DNA from: Candidatus Moranbacteria bacterium RIFCSPLOWO2_12_FULL_48_12
GTDB taxonomy: Bacteria > Patescibacteriota > Minisyncoccia > Moranbacterales > UBA1568
Length of the DNA: 14,557 nucleotides
Assembly (NCBI GenBank): GCA_001784735.1
Contig: MFSB01000038.1
Span: 1-14,557, forward strand
Direction of reading: 5' to 3'
Shown piece after piece: positions 1 to 5,830 of the stretch (its first letter is position 1; every line of letters starts with the position of its first letter). Under the pieces are notes generated by a model, which saw nothing but the letters and a program-made list of their open reading frames with translations, did no database searches and was not told where the DNA came from. A program made the position numbers and the translations under genes.

Positions 1-73
1 TCCCGCGCAGGCGGGAATCCAGCTTAATGCTTATGGCTCATATACTGGATTCCGGGTCAAGCCCGGAATGACA
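1..73. repeat. Compound palindromic intergenic repeat, left edge cut by the window
   Basis: Three nested inverted repeats are visible: TCCCGC/GCGGGA (1-6 with 11-16), GGAATCCAG/CTGGATTCC (14-22 with 45-53) and ATTCCGGG/CCCGGAAT (49-56 with 62-69). The right end reads CCCGGAATGACA. From memory, repeats of this form (ends TGTCATTCCCG and CGGGAATGACA) are scattered between genes in many bacterial genomes. The element ends about 75 nt before the first gene. No gene lies in 1-148. Confidence 0.7.
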
Positions 74-111
74 GAACAGGATTAATGTTAAATGAGTTCA
101 TATTCGCGATT

Positions 112-152
112 ATTTGCATAGATTTGCATAGTATGCTACCATAAAGCTATGC
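112..152 (+). promoter_or_regulatory. Cluster of GCATA half-sites with a possible leaderless promoter
   Basis: The 10-mer ATTTGCATAG occurs twice in tandem (112-121, 122-131). The second copy forms an odd palindrome GCATA-G-TATGC (126-136). A further inverted half-site, CTATGC (147-152), overlaps the start codon at 149. A plausible promoter is TTGCAT (114-119), 17 nt, TACCAT (137-142), which would start transcription at or near A149, giving a leaderless mRNA; no Shine-Dalgarno sequence is present. The encoded protein begins with a MerR-type DNA-binding domain, so autoregulation here is an inference. Confidence 0.4.
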
Positions 153-871
153 AAGATAGCCAACTCATACCAATCAGAAAAGCAGCGGAAATGCTTGAAG
201 TTTCTGTCGATACTTTGCGGCGCTGGGATAGAAATGGGTATTTCCCAGCTATAAAATCCTCCGGGGGCCATCGTTACTATTCCATGGATCAAGTCGAACT
301 TTTTCGGAAGGATATTTTTTCGATGGCAAAGAGCTGGATAACCGATCAAATTGGGGCTGAGCCGGAGGCCGAATTTTATTGTCCGAATAGCGGTGTGTTT
401 CAAGTCAGGTTGATACGGATGGAAAAAGAGCTTTTGGAAACACGCAAAGATCTTTCCTGGGCATCGCTTATCGTTTCAGCGGTCGGAGAGATTGGAAATA
501 ACTCCTTTGACCACAATCTCGGCAATTGGCGTGATATCCCCGGAGTTTTCTATGGATATGACTTGCGAAAGAAACAGGTTGTTTTGGCGGACAGGGGGCA
601 GGGAGTGCTCGCTACGCTCCGGCGCGTCAAATCGGAACTCGCGACGGATAGAGATGCTCTCCATACGGCTTTTACAGAAGTAATTTCCGGACGGGCACCG
701 GAAGCGCGCGGAAACGGGCTGAAGCTGGTAAGACTCATCGTAGAAAGATATCCTCTGTCGATTGATTTTTCTTCAGGGAATGCGTTAGCGACCCTCCGTC
801 ATGACAAAAAAATGAGAATCAGCTTGCAGAAGCAATCAATGGAAGGATGTATCGCATGTATCCGATTTTAA
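149..871 (+). CDS. MerR-type HTH fused to GHKL (HATPase_c) ATPase, regulatory protein
   Basis: The 240-residue protein has two recognisable parts. Residues about 7-55 are a MerR/excisionase-like winged helix: a helix-turn-helix around RKAAEMLEVSVDTLRRWDR, then GHRYY (40-44). Residues about 100-220 resemble a GHKL ATPase: an N-box-like EIGNNSFDH (114-122), a G1 box ADRGQG (147-152) and a G2 box RGNGLKL (187-193). No histidine phosphoacceptor domain is seen, so it is not a standard sensor kinase; it is closer to an anti-sigma-type ATPase joined to a DNA-binding domain. The next gene, 24 nt downstream on the same strand, encodes a STAS-like protein, the usual partner class for such ATPases. Likely role (inference): a cytoplasmic transcriptional switch whose DNA binding depends on ATP and the STAS partner. 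ATG 149 is chosen because the HTH starts at once. No Shine-Dalgarno is visible. Confidence 0.85.
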   Translation: MQDSQLIPIRKAAEMLEVSVDTLRRWDRNGYFPAIKSSGGHRYYSMDQVELFRKDIFSMAKSWITDQIGAEPEAEFYCPNSGVFQVRLIRMEKELLETRKDLSWASLIVSAVGEIGNNSFDHNLGNWRDIPGVFYGYDLRKKQVVLADRGQGVLATLRRVKSELATDRDALHTAFTEVISGRAPEARGNGLKLVRLIVERYPLSIDFSSGNALATLRHDKKMRISLQKQSMEGCIACIRF

Positions 872-895
872 ACTTTCAGAACCTGTCTAAATTAT

Positions 896-1174
896 ATGTT
901 GATTGAGTTGAAAAAATTTGGAACGACTCTCGTCTCGCGGCAAGCAGGGAAAGAGGCCTATGCCGCTTTCCTGCCTACGCTCCGCCAAGCCGGCCAGAAC
1001 GAAGATATTCTGATCGATTTTTCAGGGGTCAATACATTCACGCCATCATGGGGTGACGAGTTTCTCACACCGCTCAAGGAGCAAGTGGGAGACCGCGTGA
1101 AATTACTCCATACTGACAAAAATGCCTCCGTGAAACTCACGCTTGAGTTCTTAGGGCAGATACACAGCCAGTGA
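896..1174 (+). CDS. STAS-like domain protein (DUF4325-like)
   Basis: This is a 92-residue single-domain protein. The central stretch DILIDFSGVNTFTPSWGDEF (37-56) has the form of the hydrophobic strand plus loop-helix of STAS-like DUF4325 proteins, which resemble anti-sigma-factor antagonists. The later VKLLHTDKNASVKLTLEFLG (68-87) matches the second half of that fold. It follows the HTH-ATPase gene by 24 nt, so the two are probably co-transcribed and interact, as GHKL ATPases and STAS proteins do in SpoIIAB/SpoIIAA-type switches. In those switches a Ser/Thr is phosphorylated. S43, T48 and S51 lie in the equivalent area, but I cannot say which, if any, is used. No Shine-Dalgarno precedes the ATG. 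Confidence 0.8.
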   Translation: MLIELKKFGTTLVSRQAGKEAYAAFLPTLRQAGQNEDILIDFSGVNTFTPSWGDEFLTPLKEQVGDRVKLLHTDKNASVKLTLEFLGQIHSQ

Positions 1175-1190
1175 GACTCGGAACCGAGTC
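1175..1190. promoter_or_regulatory. Inverted repeat just upstream of a promoter (operator or weak hairpin)
   Basis: GACTCGG and CCGAGTC are perfect 7-nt inverted arms separated by AA. They start directly after the STAS-like stop codon and end 4 nt before the -35 box of the next promoter. There is no T-run after it, so a standard intrinsic terminator is unlikely. It could be an operator for the following ATPase gene or an RNA 3'-end hairpin of the upstream operon. Confidence 0.5.
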
Positions 1191-1194
1191 GGGC

Positions 1195-1223
1195 TTGACG
1201 GTTTGAAATTAGTGTACTATAAT
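1195..1223 (+). promoter_or_regulatory. Near-consensus sigma70-type promoter for the AAA ATPase gene
   Basis: TTGACG (1195-1200), a spacer of exactly 17 nt, and a perfect TATAAT (1218-1223). The predicted start near 1230 leaves a leader of about 39 nt, AT-rich and without a Shine-Dalgarno, before ATG 1269. Confidence 0.8.
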
Positions 1224-1268
1224 AATTACATAAAAGCGTAAAATTGTAATAAATATATTACACTTAAT

Positions 1269-2459
1269 ATGAAAAAAAGAGCTTTGTTCAGCGATTTAGT
1301 GAAATATTTAGACAACAAAGAAGCGTTGGTAATCACAGGTATGCGGCAAGTAGGGAAGACTACCCTGATGCGTCAGATCTATGATTTCATTGAGGATAAA
1401 CCAAAATTATGGTTTGATTTTGAGAACCCCTTGGAAGTGAAGCTTTTTGAAGATATCGACTATAATACTATCTATAAACGGGTGGAGGGGATGGCGGCAA
1501 AAAACAAGAACCAGAGATTGACAGTGTTTATTGATGAGATTCAGATTTTTCCCGAAATCACAAAAGTTATAAAATACCTCATTGATCATTACCGCGTCAA
1601 ATTTATTGTGACCGGTTCTTCCAACTACTACTTGAAAAATCTTTTCCCTGAATCCCTTTCTGGAAGAAAATTTCTTTTTCAGCTGGACCCGCTCAGTTTC
1701 AGAGAATACCTCTATTTTCAGGAGAAAGTTTCAGAGGAAGAATCGGCCGTTGGTAGTTTGGAGCAAGCCATCAAACACAACGACATTTTCTATCACAAAA
1801 AATTTGAAACCGATTATGAAAACTTTTTGCGCTTCGGAGGTTTTCCGGCAGTAGTCTTGGAAAAGAAGAAAACGACCAAAGAGCAGATTCTTAAGAATAT
1901 CTTTGCCTCTTTTTTTGAAAAGGACTTGAAAATCCTCTCTGATTATAAGGATATACAAGAGTTGAGAGACCTTTTATTGCTTCTTGTCCCGAGAATCGGA
2001 TCAATGCTGGATGTCACCAGGCTGGCCAGCGAATTGGGCATCAATCGTCCGAAAATCTACCAGTATTTGGAATTTTTGCAAGGCACGTTTATCATCCGAT
2101 TGCTTCCCCGATATGCCAAAGGCATCGATAAAACTGTGGCTGGCGGGAGGAAAGTATATTTCAGCGATACTGGATTGCTGCAGAGTATCGGGAGCGTCAA
2201 TGATTCCCAGCTGTTTGAAAACGCGGTGGTCAATCAATTGACTCACTATGGAAAAGTGAATTTTTATAATAAACGTAATACGGCGGAGATTGACGCAATT
2301 GTAGACAAGAAAGTAGCTTTTGAAATAAAACTCAAGGGGACGGAAAAAGATCAAAGAAAGCTCAAGAGACTTTCTGCCGATCTCGGTTTTGAAAGGGAAT
2401 ATGTTGTTTCCAAATATTTTGTCTCAAGAAGCGGGTTTGTCTCCCCGGTAATTTTGTAA
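1269..2459 (+). CDS. AAA_14 / DUF4143 family ATP-binding protein
   Basis: The 396-residue protein has the typical length and order of AAA_14-DUF4143 proteins. The N-terminal ATPase carries Walker A GMRQVGKT (24-31), Walker B TVFIDE (85-90) and the sensor-like strand KFIVTGSSNYYL (111-122), followed by the family hallmark SLSGRKFLFQLDPLSFREYL (129-148). The C-terminal DUF4143 part includes FSDTGLL and ends in a nuclease-like fold with E340, D342 and E352-x-K354, the PD-(D/E)XK pattern. Members are widespread, often single-gene and of unsettled function; ideas include roles as mobile or defence-like modules. It has its own strong promoter, and no neighbour on the same strand is close enough to form an operon. 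All motifs appear intact. No Shine-Dalgarno is seen. Confidence 0.92.
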   Translation: MKKRALFSDLVKYLDNKEALVITGMRQVGKTTLMRQIYDFIEDKPKLWFDFENPLEVKLFEDIDYNTIYKRVEGMAAKNKNQRLTVFIDEIQIFPEITKVIKYLIDHYRVKFIVTGSSNYYLKNLFPESLSGRKFLFQLDPLSFREYLYFQEKVSEEESAVGSLEQAIKHNDIFYHKKFETDYENFLRFGGFPAVVLEKKKTTKEQILKNIFASFFEKDLKILSDYKDIQELRDLLLLLVPRIGSMLDVTRLASELGINRPKIYQYLEFLQGTFIIRLLPRYAKGIDKTVAGGRKVYFSDTGLLQSIGSVNDSQLFENAVVNQLTHYGKVNFYNKRNTAEIDAIVDKKVAFEIKLKGTEKDQRKLKRLSADLGFEREYVVSKYFVSRSGFVSPVIL

Positions 2460-2566
2460 TTTACTTGACCAGGCACATTCCGGGATTATACGGGGAGCGC
2501 GAAAAAAATGGGTTATCGAGGCGAGCTGACAGACCGCTACGCCTTTTATTACCAAACGAAATGAGT

Positions 2567-2590
2567 GAAACGAAAGTAAACTTTCGTTTC
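2567..2590. repeat. 11-bp-arm inverted repeat (hairpin)
   Basis: GAAACGAAAGT (2567-2577) and ACTTTCGTTTC (2580-2590) are perfect arms with a two-base centre. A related direct sequence, AAACGAAATGAG, precedes it at 2554-2565. No T-tract follows, so this is not a standard terminator, although it could stabilise the 3' end of the upstream ATPase mRNA. Confidence 0.7.
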
Positions 2591-2643
2591 CGAACGCAGT
2601 GCCGGCCCGCTTCGACTCGAATCGAGGCGAGTAAAATCGGGTC

Positions 2644-2692
2644 AATACCCCGCGGCTTGCCGCGGAGGGATTGGATCCAGGGCTTGCCCTGG
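2644..2692. repeat. Two tandem REP-like palindromes with TT centres
   Basis: Palindrome 1 is CCGCGGC-TT-GCCGCGG (2650-2665). Palindrome 2 is CCAGGGC-TT-GCCCTGG (2677-2692). Each has 7-bp arms around TT and the shared core GGCTTGCC. Palindrome 1 and the AATACC before it match the repeat at 14477-14496 read on the other strand, so this is a dispersed repeat family. Confidence 0.75.
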
Positions 2693-2835
2693 GGTTTAAT
2701 ACCCGTTATTGTTTTTGAAAAGGGTAGCTTGTTTTCGTCAATGGTTAGGTGCTCAACATAATTATCTTACCCTGAAACCAGATGCCTTTTGTTTACAGGA
2801 ATGTTGCGCTTCAAATTAGAATTAAGTAAGGGCCC

Positions 2836-2864
2836 TTGACAAAAACGAAAAGATAGGGCACTAT
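2836..2864 (+). promoter_or_regulatory. Probable sigma70-type promoter for the secreted-protein gene
   Basis: A perfect -35 box TTGACA lies at 2836-2841. With a 17-nt spacer the -10 would be CACTAT (2859-2864), a modest match; TATAGA at 2862-2867 is a better hexamer but 20 nt away. It lies about 60 nt upstream of the start codon at 2925. Confidence 0.55.
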
Positions 2865-2911
2865 AGAGCCACCAGAACCCATCCCGGGTTAATTCGACTG
2901 GTTTAACAACA

Positions 2912-2917
2912 AAGGAG
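2912..2917 (+). promoter_or_regulatory. Strong ribosome binding site setting the start at 2925
   Basis: AAGGAG lies 7 nt before ATG 2925. This favours that ATG over the in-frame TTG at 2919, which is too close to the site. Such a strong Shine-Dalgarno is absent from nearly all other genes of the window. Confidence 0.8.
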
Positions 2918-2924
2918 ATTGACC

Positions 2925-3611
2925 ATGAAGAATACGTGGAACTTGATCGGTTGTTTGGCAACGCTGGCGTTTTTTTCATCCATAGCAGTGGCAGCGGAAG
3001 TCGGCTTGCCGCAGTTCAGCACGAGCGCTGAACGCATGGAATTCAGATTCCAAAACTCCGATTTTTACAGCGGCGTGGTGAAAGAGGACTATACGCTGAC
3101 ATTCAAGGAGCAGCGTGGTGATCGGCTCATATTCACCCGGCGTGAACAAAATGGTAACGAGAGTGAGACAATTTACACGACAGACATGGGGATCTGTCAA
3201 AGCGGCTCTACCGCATATACCCCCTGTGCGCCTCGATTCGTCTTTCCGATGGAAGTAGGAAAAACTTTCAAGGGAGAGTACACCGTGGACGATAAGGAAC
3301 GTATTCGCGAAGGAAAGATAACTGCTTTCGAAAGCCTGAAGTTAAAGGATACCGAAGGGAAAGATGTCACATACCCGGCTTTCAAGTACGTAACAACATT
3401 TCGACTCAAAGTTATTCCTCCAGGAGTGTATTCGGGGTATGGAAATTATACGGAGACTTACTATTACTGTTCAATCCCTCCCGTGGGAATTCTGTGCTAC
3501 AATGACATAAAGACGAGCAATAATACAGCCTTATACAAGCTGCAGCTCGTTTCCGTCAAGAAGATTCCAGCCCCAATCGGGGGCAAATCCACTGTTTCGC
3601 CACCGAATTAG
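2925..3611 (+). CDS. Secreted protein of unknown function with signal peptide
   Basis: The 228-residue precursor starts with a clear signal peptide: a Lys near the N-terminus, a hydrophobic core at about 7-20 and a likely cleavage near SIAVAA (19-24). The mature part looks all-beta and holds four cysteines (C91, C101, C182, C191) that could form two disulfides. The stretch TYPAFKYVTTFRLKV (149-163) followed by TETYYYCSIPPVGILCY (176-192) resembles the 'YYAPgvGlvky'-type strand pairs of small periplasmic or outer-surface beta proteins, but I do not recognise a named family. It has its own promoter, a strong ribosome site and a downstream hairpin terminator, so it is probably monocistronic. The style differs from the Shine-Dalgarno-poor genes around it, suggesting acquisition from another lineage. 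Function unknown. Confidence 0.85.
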   Translation: MKNTWNLIGCLATLAFFSSIAVAAEVGLPQFSTSAERMEFRFQNSDFYSGVVKEDYTLTFKEQRGDRLIFTRREQNGNESETIYTTDMGICQSGSTAYTPCAPRFVFPMEVGKTFKGEYTVDDKERIREGKITAFESLKLKDTEGKDVTYPAFKYVTTFRLKVIPPGVYSGYGNYTETYYYCSIPPVGILCYNDIKTSNNTALYKLQLVSVKKIPAPIGGKSTVSPPN

Positions 3612-3670
3612 GGGCGTGTAGAAAGGCGCTCCGATCAAGGGATGCAAAGCAAAGGAGGAACCAAAAAACG

Positions 3671-3718
3671 CCGCTTTCACAAAAGAATCTCAACAAGAGA
3701 TTATGTGAGAGCGGTTTT
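3671..3718 (+). terminator. Rho-independent terminator after the secreted-protein gene
   Basis: A long imperfect hairpin has left arm 3671-3691 (CCGCTTTCACA...GAATCTC), loop AACAA and right arm 3697-3714 (GAGATT...TGTGAGAGCGG), with one mismatch and a small bulge, followed by TTTT (3715-3718). It begins about 60 nt after the stop codon. Confidence 0.75.
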
Positions 3719-3827
3719 AAAATGTCTGAATGATTTCCCGCTCTTCAATATTCAATTGTTGATAATATGTGTGCCATTCTCTGAAGCTTACAGTTTGCAC
3801 TTACTTGTTGAATCTAGGTACGCGGAG

Positions 3828-3856
3828 TTGACAGAAAACATATACTGTTGTACAGT
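3828..3856 (+). promoter_or_regulatory. Sigma70-type promoter for the lipoprotein gene
   Basis: TTGACA (3828-3833), a 17-nt spacer and TACAGT (3851-3856, four of six consensus bases). The predicted start near 3863 gives a leader of about 40 nt, with AAGGAAA (3890-3896) ahead of ATG 3903. Confidence 0.7.
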
Positions 3857-3902
3857 GGCTTCGCAATACACTTCTTTCCCAACTTAGAAAAGGAAATTGG
3901 CG

Positions 3903-4373
3903 ATGAACCAGATGAACCATCTGCATAAAACCGTTTTTTTCATCATGATGTTGTATGGCTTGTTCCTCGCGGGCTGTGCGACCACCGCCACAATCGAGAC
4001 CACCAAGGCCAAACGGACCAATGTCGATTCAGCGACAAACGGCAGCTCCATACCGAAAGATGTCAGTGCCTTCTATGGAACATGGGATGGAACTTCGAGC
4101 CGGGATGGAAAGTCGGTGGGCGCGACCATGAAAATATCACAATCAGTGTACGCGGATAATGCATATATCCAAATCACTCTGTTTACCTTCCCTACCACTG
4201 ATTTCAGCTTGATGGCCAGTTTCTCCGCAGGAGAACTGATCGCGAAACGAGGAGGAGCCACCACAATGATTTACAAGCTTCACGGGGACACGCTTCGTGT
4301 CGAATACTACAAAGACGGGTCGACTGGGGAGTATCAGTTGACTCGCTCAAGCCGACCACTCGCAAGTCAGTAA
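3903..4373 (+). CDS. Lipoprotein with lipocalin-like beta-barrel pattern, function unknown
   Basis: The 156-residue precursor has a type II signal: hydrophobic core at about 10-22 and lipobox LAGC with the lipidated Cys25, followed by a Thr-rich linker. The mature domain (about 55-150) starts FYGTWDG and ends GEYQLTR, with alternating strands such as ATMKISQ, AYIQITLF and MIYKLHGDTLRVEYY. This pattern is common in small lipocalin-like barrels, but I cannot name the family. ATG 3903 is chosen because AAGGAA sits about 7 nt upstream; the in-frame TTG at 3897 overlaps that site. It has its own promoter and ends at a hairpin terminator. Like the gene before it, it has a strong Shine-Dalgarno, unlike its other neighbours. 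Confidence 0.85.
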   Translation: MNQMNHLHKTVFFIMMLYGLFLAGCATTATIETTKAKRTNVDSATNGSSIPKDVSAFYGTWDGTSSRDGKSVGATMKISQSVYADNAYIQITLFTFPTTDFSLMASFSAGELIAKRGGATTMIYKLHGDTLRVEYYKDGSTGEYQLTRSSRPLASQ

Positions 4374-4379
4374 CAAAAG

Positions 4380-4419
4380 AAGCCGCCCAAAAATTCAGAA
4401 AAATTGAATGGGGCGGCTT
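4380..4419. terminator. Bidirectional hairpin terminator between convergent genes
   Basis: AAGCCGCCC (4380-4388) pairs with GGGCGGCTT (4411-4419), and the loop has a second stem ATTCA/TGAAT (4393-4397 with 4405-4409). On the minus strand the hairpin is followed by CTTTTG; on the plus strand by a weaker TTTAAAATG. The hairpin starts 6 nt after the plus-strand lipoprotein stop and touches the minus-strand CapA-like stop, so it can serve both. Confidence 0.8.
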
Positions 4420-5573
4420 TAAAATGTCTTGACATACAGAGTTTTGATTTTTGATAAGCTGTTTGATAGAACCTCGCGGGCATTTAAGGCCGAATGACTC
4501 AGATGCGGGAATATGGCCGAAAGCCATGCGGGAGAAAAAGACGGTACCACCATTAAATTTTCTTTACGAGACACTACTTTTGTCGGGAACAAATCGAAGT
4601 GACTTATATAGCCTTTACAAATTTTCAAATCAAGCACTCCACCCCCTTTTAATTGAGTTGCATCGAAGAGACGGTGGCCAGGTGGATAGCGTTTTGATAT
4701 GGAAGGATTATATAAGAAAGCGCCGAGGCTATAGAATATCGATTTGCCACGATACGTTTCGGATAATTGCAAGCCATGGGGATGATGGCCGACCACTAAA
4801 TCAGCGCCATCGTCTATTGCCATACGAGAAAACAATACCTGATGTGCGTCCGGCCAAAACGAAAAAGAGGTGCCTTCTCTTTCGGCGGTATGGAGTGAAA
4901 CCACCACAAAGTTCGCGGACTTTTTCGCCGCTTCAATTGCCTTACCGAGATTTTCGGCCGTAAGTTGAGCCACCCCTGCGTTCGCGGAGGAAGCATAGTG
5001 CGCCTCTGGTAAAAGGTCCGTAAGAGCAACAAAGGCAATCCGTACCCCAGATTTTTCTACGATATGGGGTGCCAGTGCCCTCTCTTTGTTGCTACCAATG
5101 CCTATATATTCCACACCATCCTTTGGCAAAAGACTGAGAGTATCGTTGATACCGCCCTGACCATAGTCAGCACTATGATTGTTGGCAAATGACAAAGTAA
5201 TATTGCCAAAATTTTCTAAAAATCTGACTATTTCTGGCTTGGTCTGTAGTGAAAAAAGAGCTGGCAGGCCTTTTTCTCTTGCCTCTCTTTGCTCTGAAAT
5301 GATTCCTTCAAAATTTGCGAATACAAAATCGCTTTCTTCGAATATACTAAAGTAGTCTCCAACGATATCCAGAGAATAATTGTCCTTAACTATCTGCTGC
5401 CAAACCGCTCCGGAATCGACAATGATAAGATCACCAACCATCGTAAGCTTCACCGGGGAATTTCCATCTTTGCAAAAATTATACTCTTTATCTCCTGTTA
5501 GTATGAAAGTAGAGACAACAAGAACAATAAATAATAGAAAATAGATTTTTTTATTATTGAGTGTTTCGACCAT
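4419..5573 (-). CDS. CapA-family (PGA_cap) membrane-anchored metallophosphatase-like protein
   Basis: The 384-residue protein has an uncleaved-looking N-terminal membrane anchor (about 10-27) and then a CapA domain of calcineurin-like fold outside the membrane. Family motifs in order: MVGDLI (45-50), ANFEG (86-90, usually NLE), FANNHSADYG (129-138), SLHTAERE (226-233, usually HWG.E), DGADLVVGHHPHGLQ (255-269) and YSLGAF (281-286, usually SLGNF). Metal-binding Asp, Asn and His positions are therefore largely kept, but the last Asn is Ala. CapA proteins act in capsule or poly-gamma-glutamate export or attachment; the CapB, CapC and CapE partners are not in this window, so the substrate is open. 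ATG 5573 was preferred over GTG 5579 without Shine-Dalgarno support for either. Confidence 0.88.
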   Translation of the reverse strand: MVETLNNKKIYFLLFIVLVVSTFILTGDKEYNFCKDGNSPVKLTMVGDLIIVDSGAVWQQIVKDNYSLDIVGDYFSIFEESDFVFANFEGIISEQREAREKGLPALFSLQTKPEIVRFLENFGNITLSFANNHSADYGQGGINDTLSLLPKDGVEYIGIGSNKERALAPHIVEKSGVRIAFVALTDLLPEAHYASSANAGVAQLTAENLGKAIEAAKKSANFVVVSLHTAEREGTSFSFWPDAHQVLFSRMAIDDGADLVVGHHPHGLQLSETYRGKSIFYSLGAFLYNPSISKRYPPGHRLFDATQLKGGGVLDLKICKGYISHFDLFPTKVVSRKENLMVVPSFSPAWLSAIFPHLSHSALNAREVLSNSLSKIKTLYVKTF

Positions 5574-5658
5574 ACTCACTTTATCAACAAAGAAAACTGT
5601 CTCTTGCCGTTACCGCTCCTGCATAATTTATCATTTTCCAGATAACTTTCCTTTTCAG

Positions 5659-5690
5659 AGTATAGTGTATCACAATATCATACGTCGTAT
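5659..5690 (-). promoter_or_regulatory. Possible activator-type promoter of the CapA-like gene
   Basis: On the minus strand a good -10 hexamer, TATACT, lies at 5664-5659. No -35 box is present at the right distance; instead the odd palindrome ATACG-T-CGTAT (5680-5690) occupies that place. This could be an activator site. The start would leave a leader of about 80 nt. Confidence 0.35.
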
Positions 5691-5749
5691 TTTACCGTTT
5701 CCATTCTCATAAATTGAAACACTGGGAAATTTGAGGGTGTAATAATCAA

Positions 5750-5782
5750 AAACCACCATTCAATATAAACAGAAGGCGGTTT
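5750..5782 (-). terminator. Rho-independent terminator of the propeller-protein gene
   Basis: Read on the minus strand, AAACCGCC (5782-5775) pairs with GGTGGTTT (5757-5750), counting one G-U pair, around a 17-nt loop, and is followed by TTGATTATT. It lies about 50 nt after the stop codon of the upstream minus-strand gene. The remainder of 5574-5830 shows no gene. Confidence 0.75.
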
Positions 5783-5830
5783 ATGAATTGTCTTAACAAA
5801 CGACGAAATAAAAATCCTATTGCAAATTTT

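Larger units (their letters stand above)
2460..2835. other. Palindrome-rich noncoding mosaic
   Basis: No convincing gene lies between the ATPase stop and the next promoter. The stretch is packed with inverted repeats: GAAACGAAAGT/ACTTTCGTTTC at 2567-2590, CTCG/CGAG at 2616-2626, and two tandem GC-rich palindromes at 2650-2692. The short frames that cross it are interrupted and show no protein-like pattern. It may mark a recombination or insertion boundary between the ATPase gene and the differently styled secreted-protein genes that follow. Confidence 0.6.

Noticed and set aside
2465..2761. Plus-strand 98-residue frame in the palindrome-rich gap
   Set aside because: It translates palindromic noncoding repeats and shows no protein-like pattern.
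2919..2927. TTG at 2919 as start of the secreted protein
   Set aside because: It is only one base from the AAGGAG site, whereas ATG 2925 has ideal spacing and gives a normal signal peptide. The same argument excludes TTG 3897 for the lipoprotein.
3642..3887. Plus-strand 81-residue open frame between the two SD-type genes
   Set aside because: It runs through the hairpin terminator at 3671-3718 and the promoter at 3828-3856, has no family-like sequence, and its start has no support beyond a chance GGAGG-like stretch after it.
4451..4963. 170-residue plus-strand frame
   Set aside because: It is antisense to the CapA-like gene, which has intact motifs.
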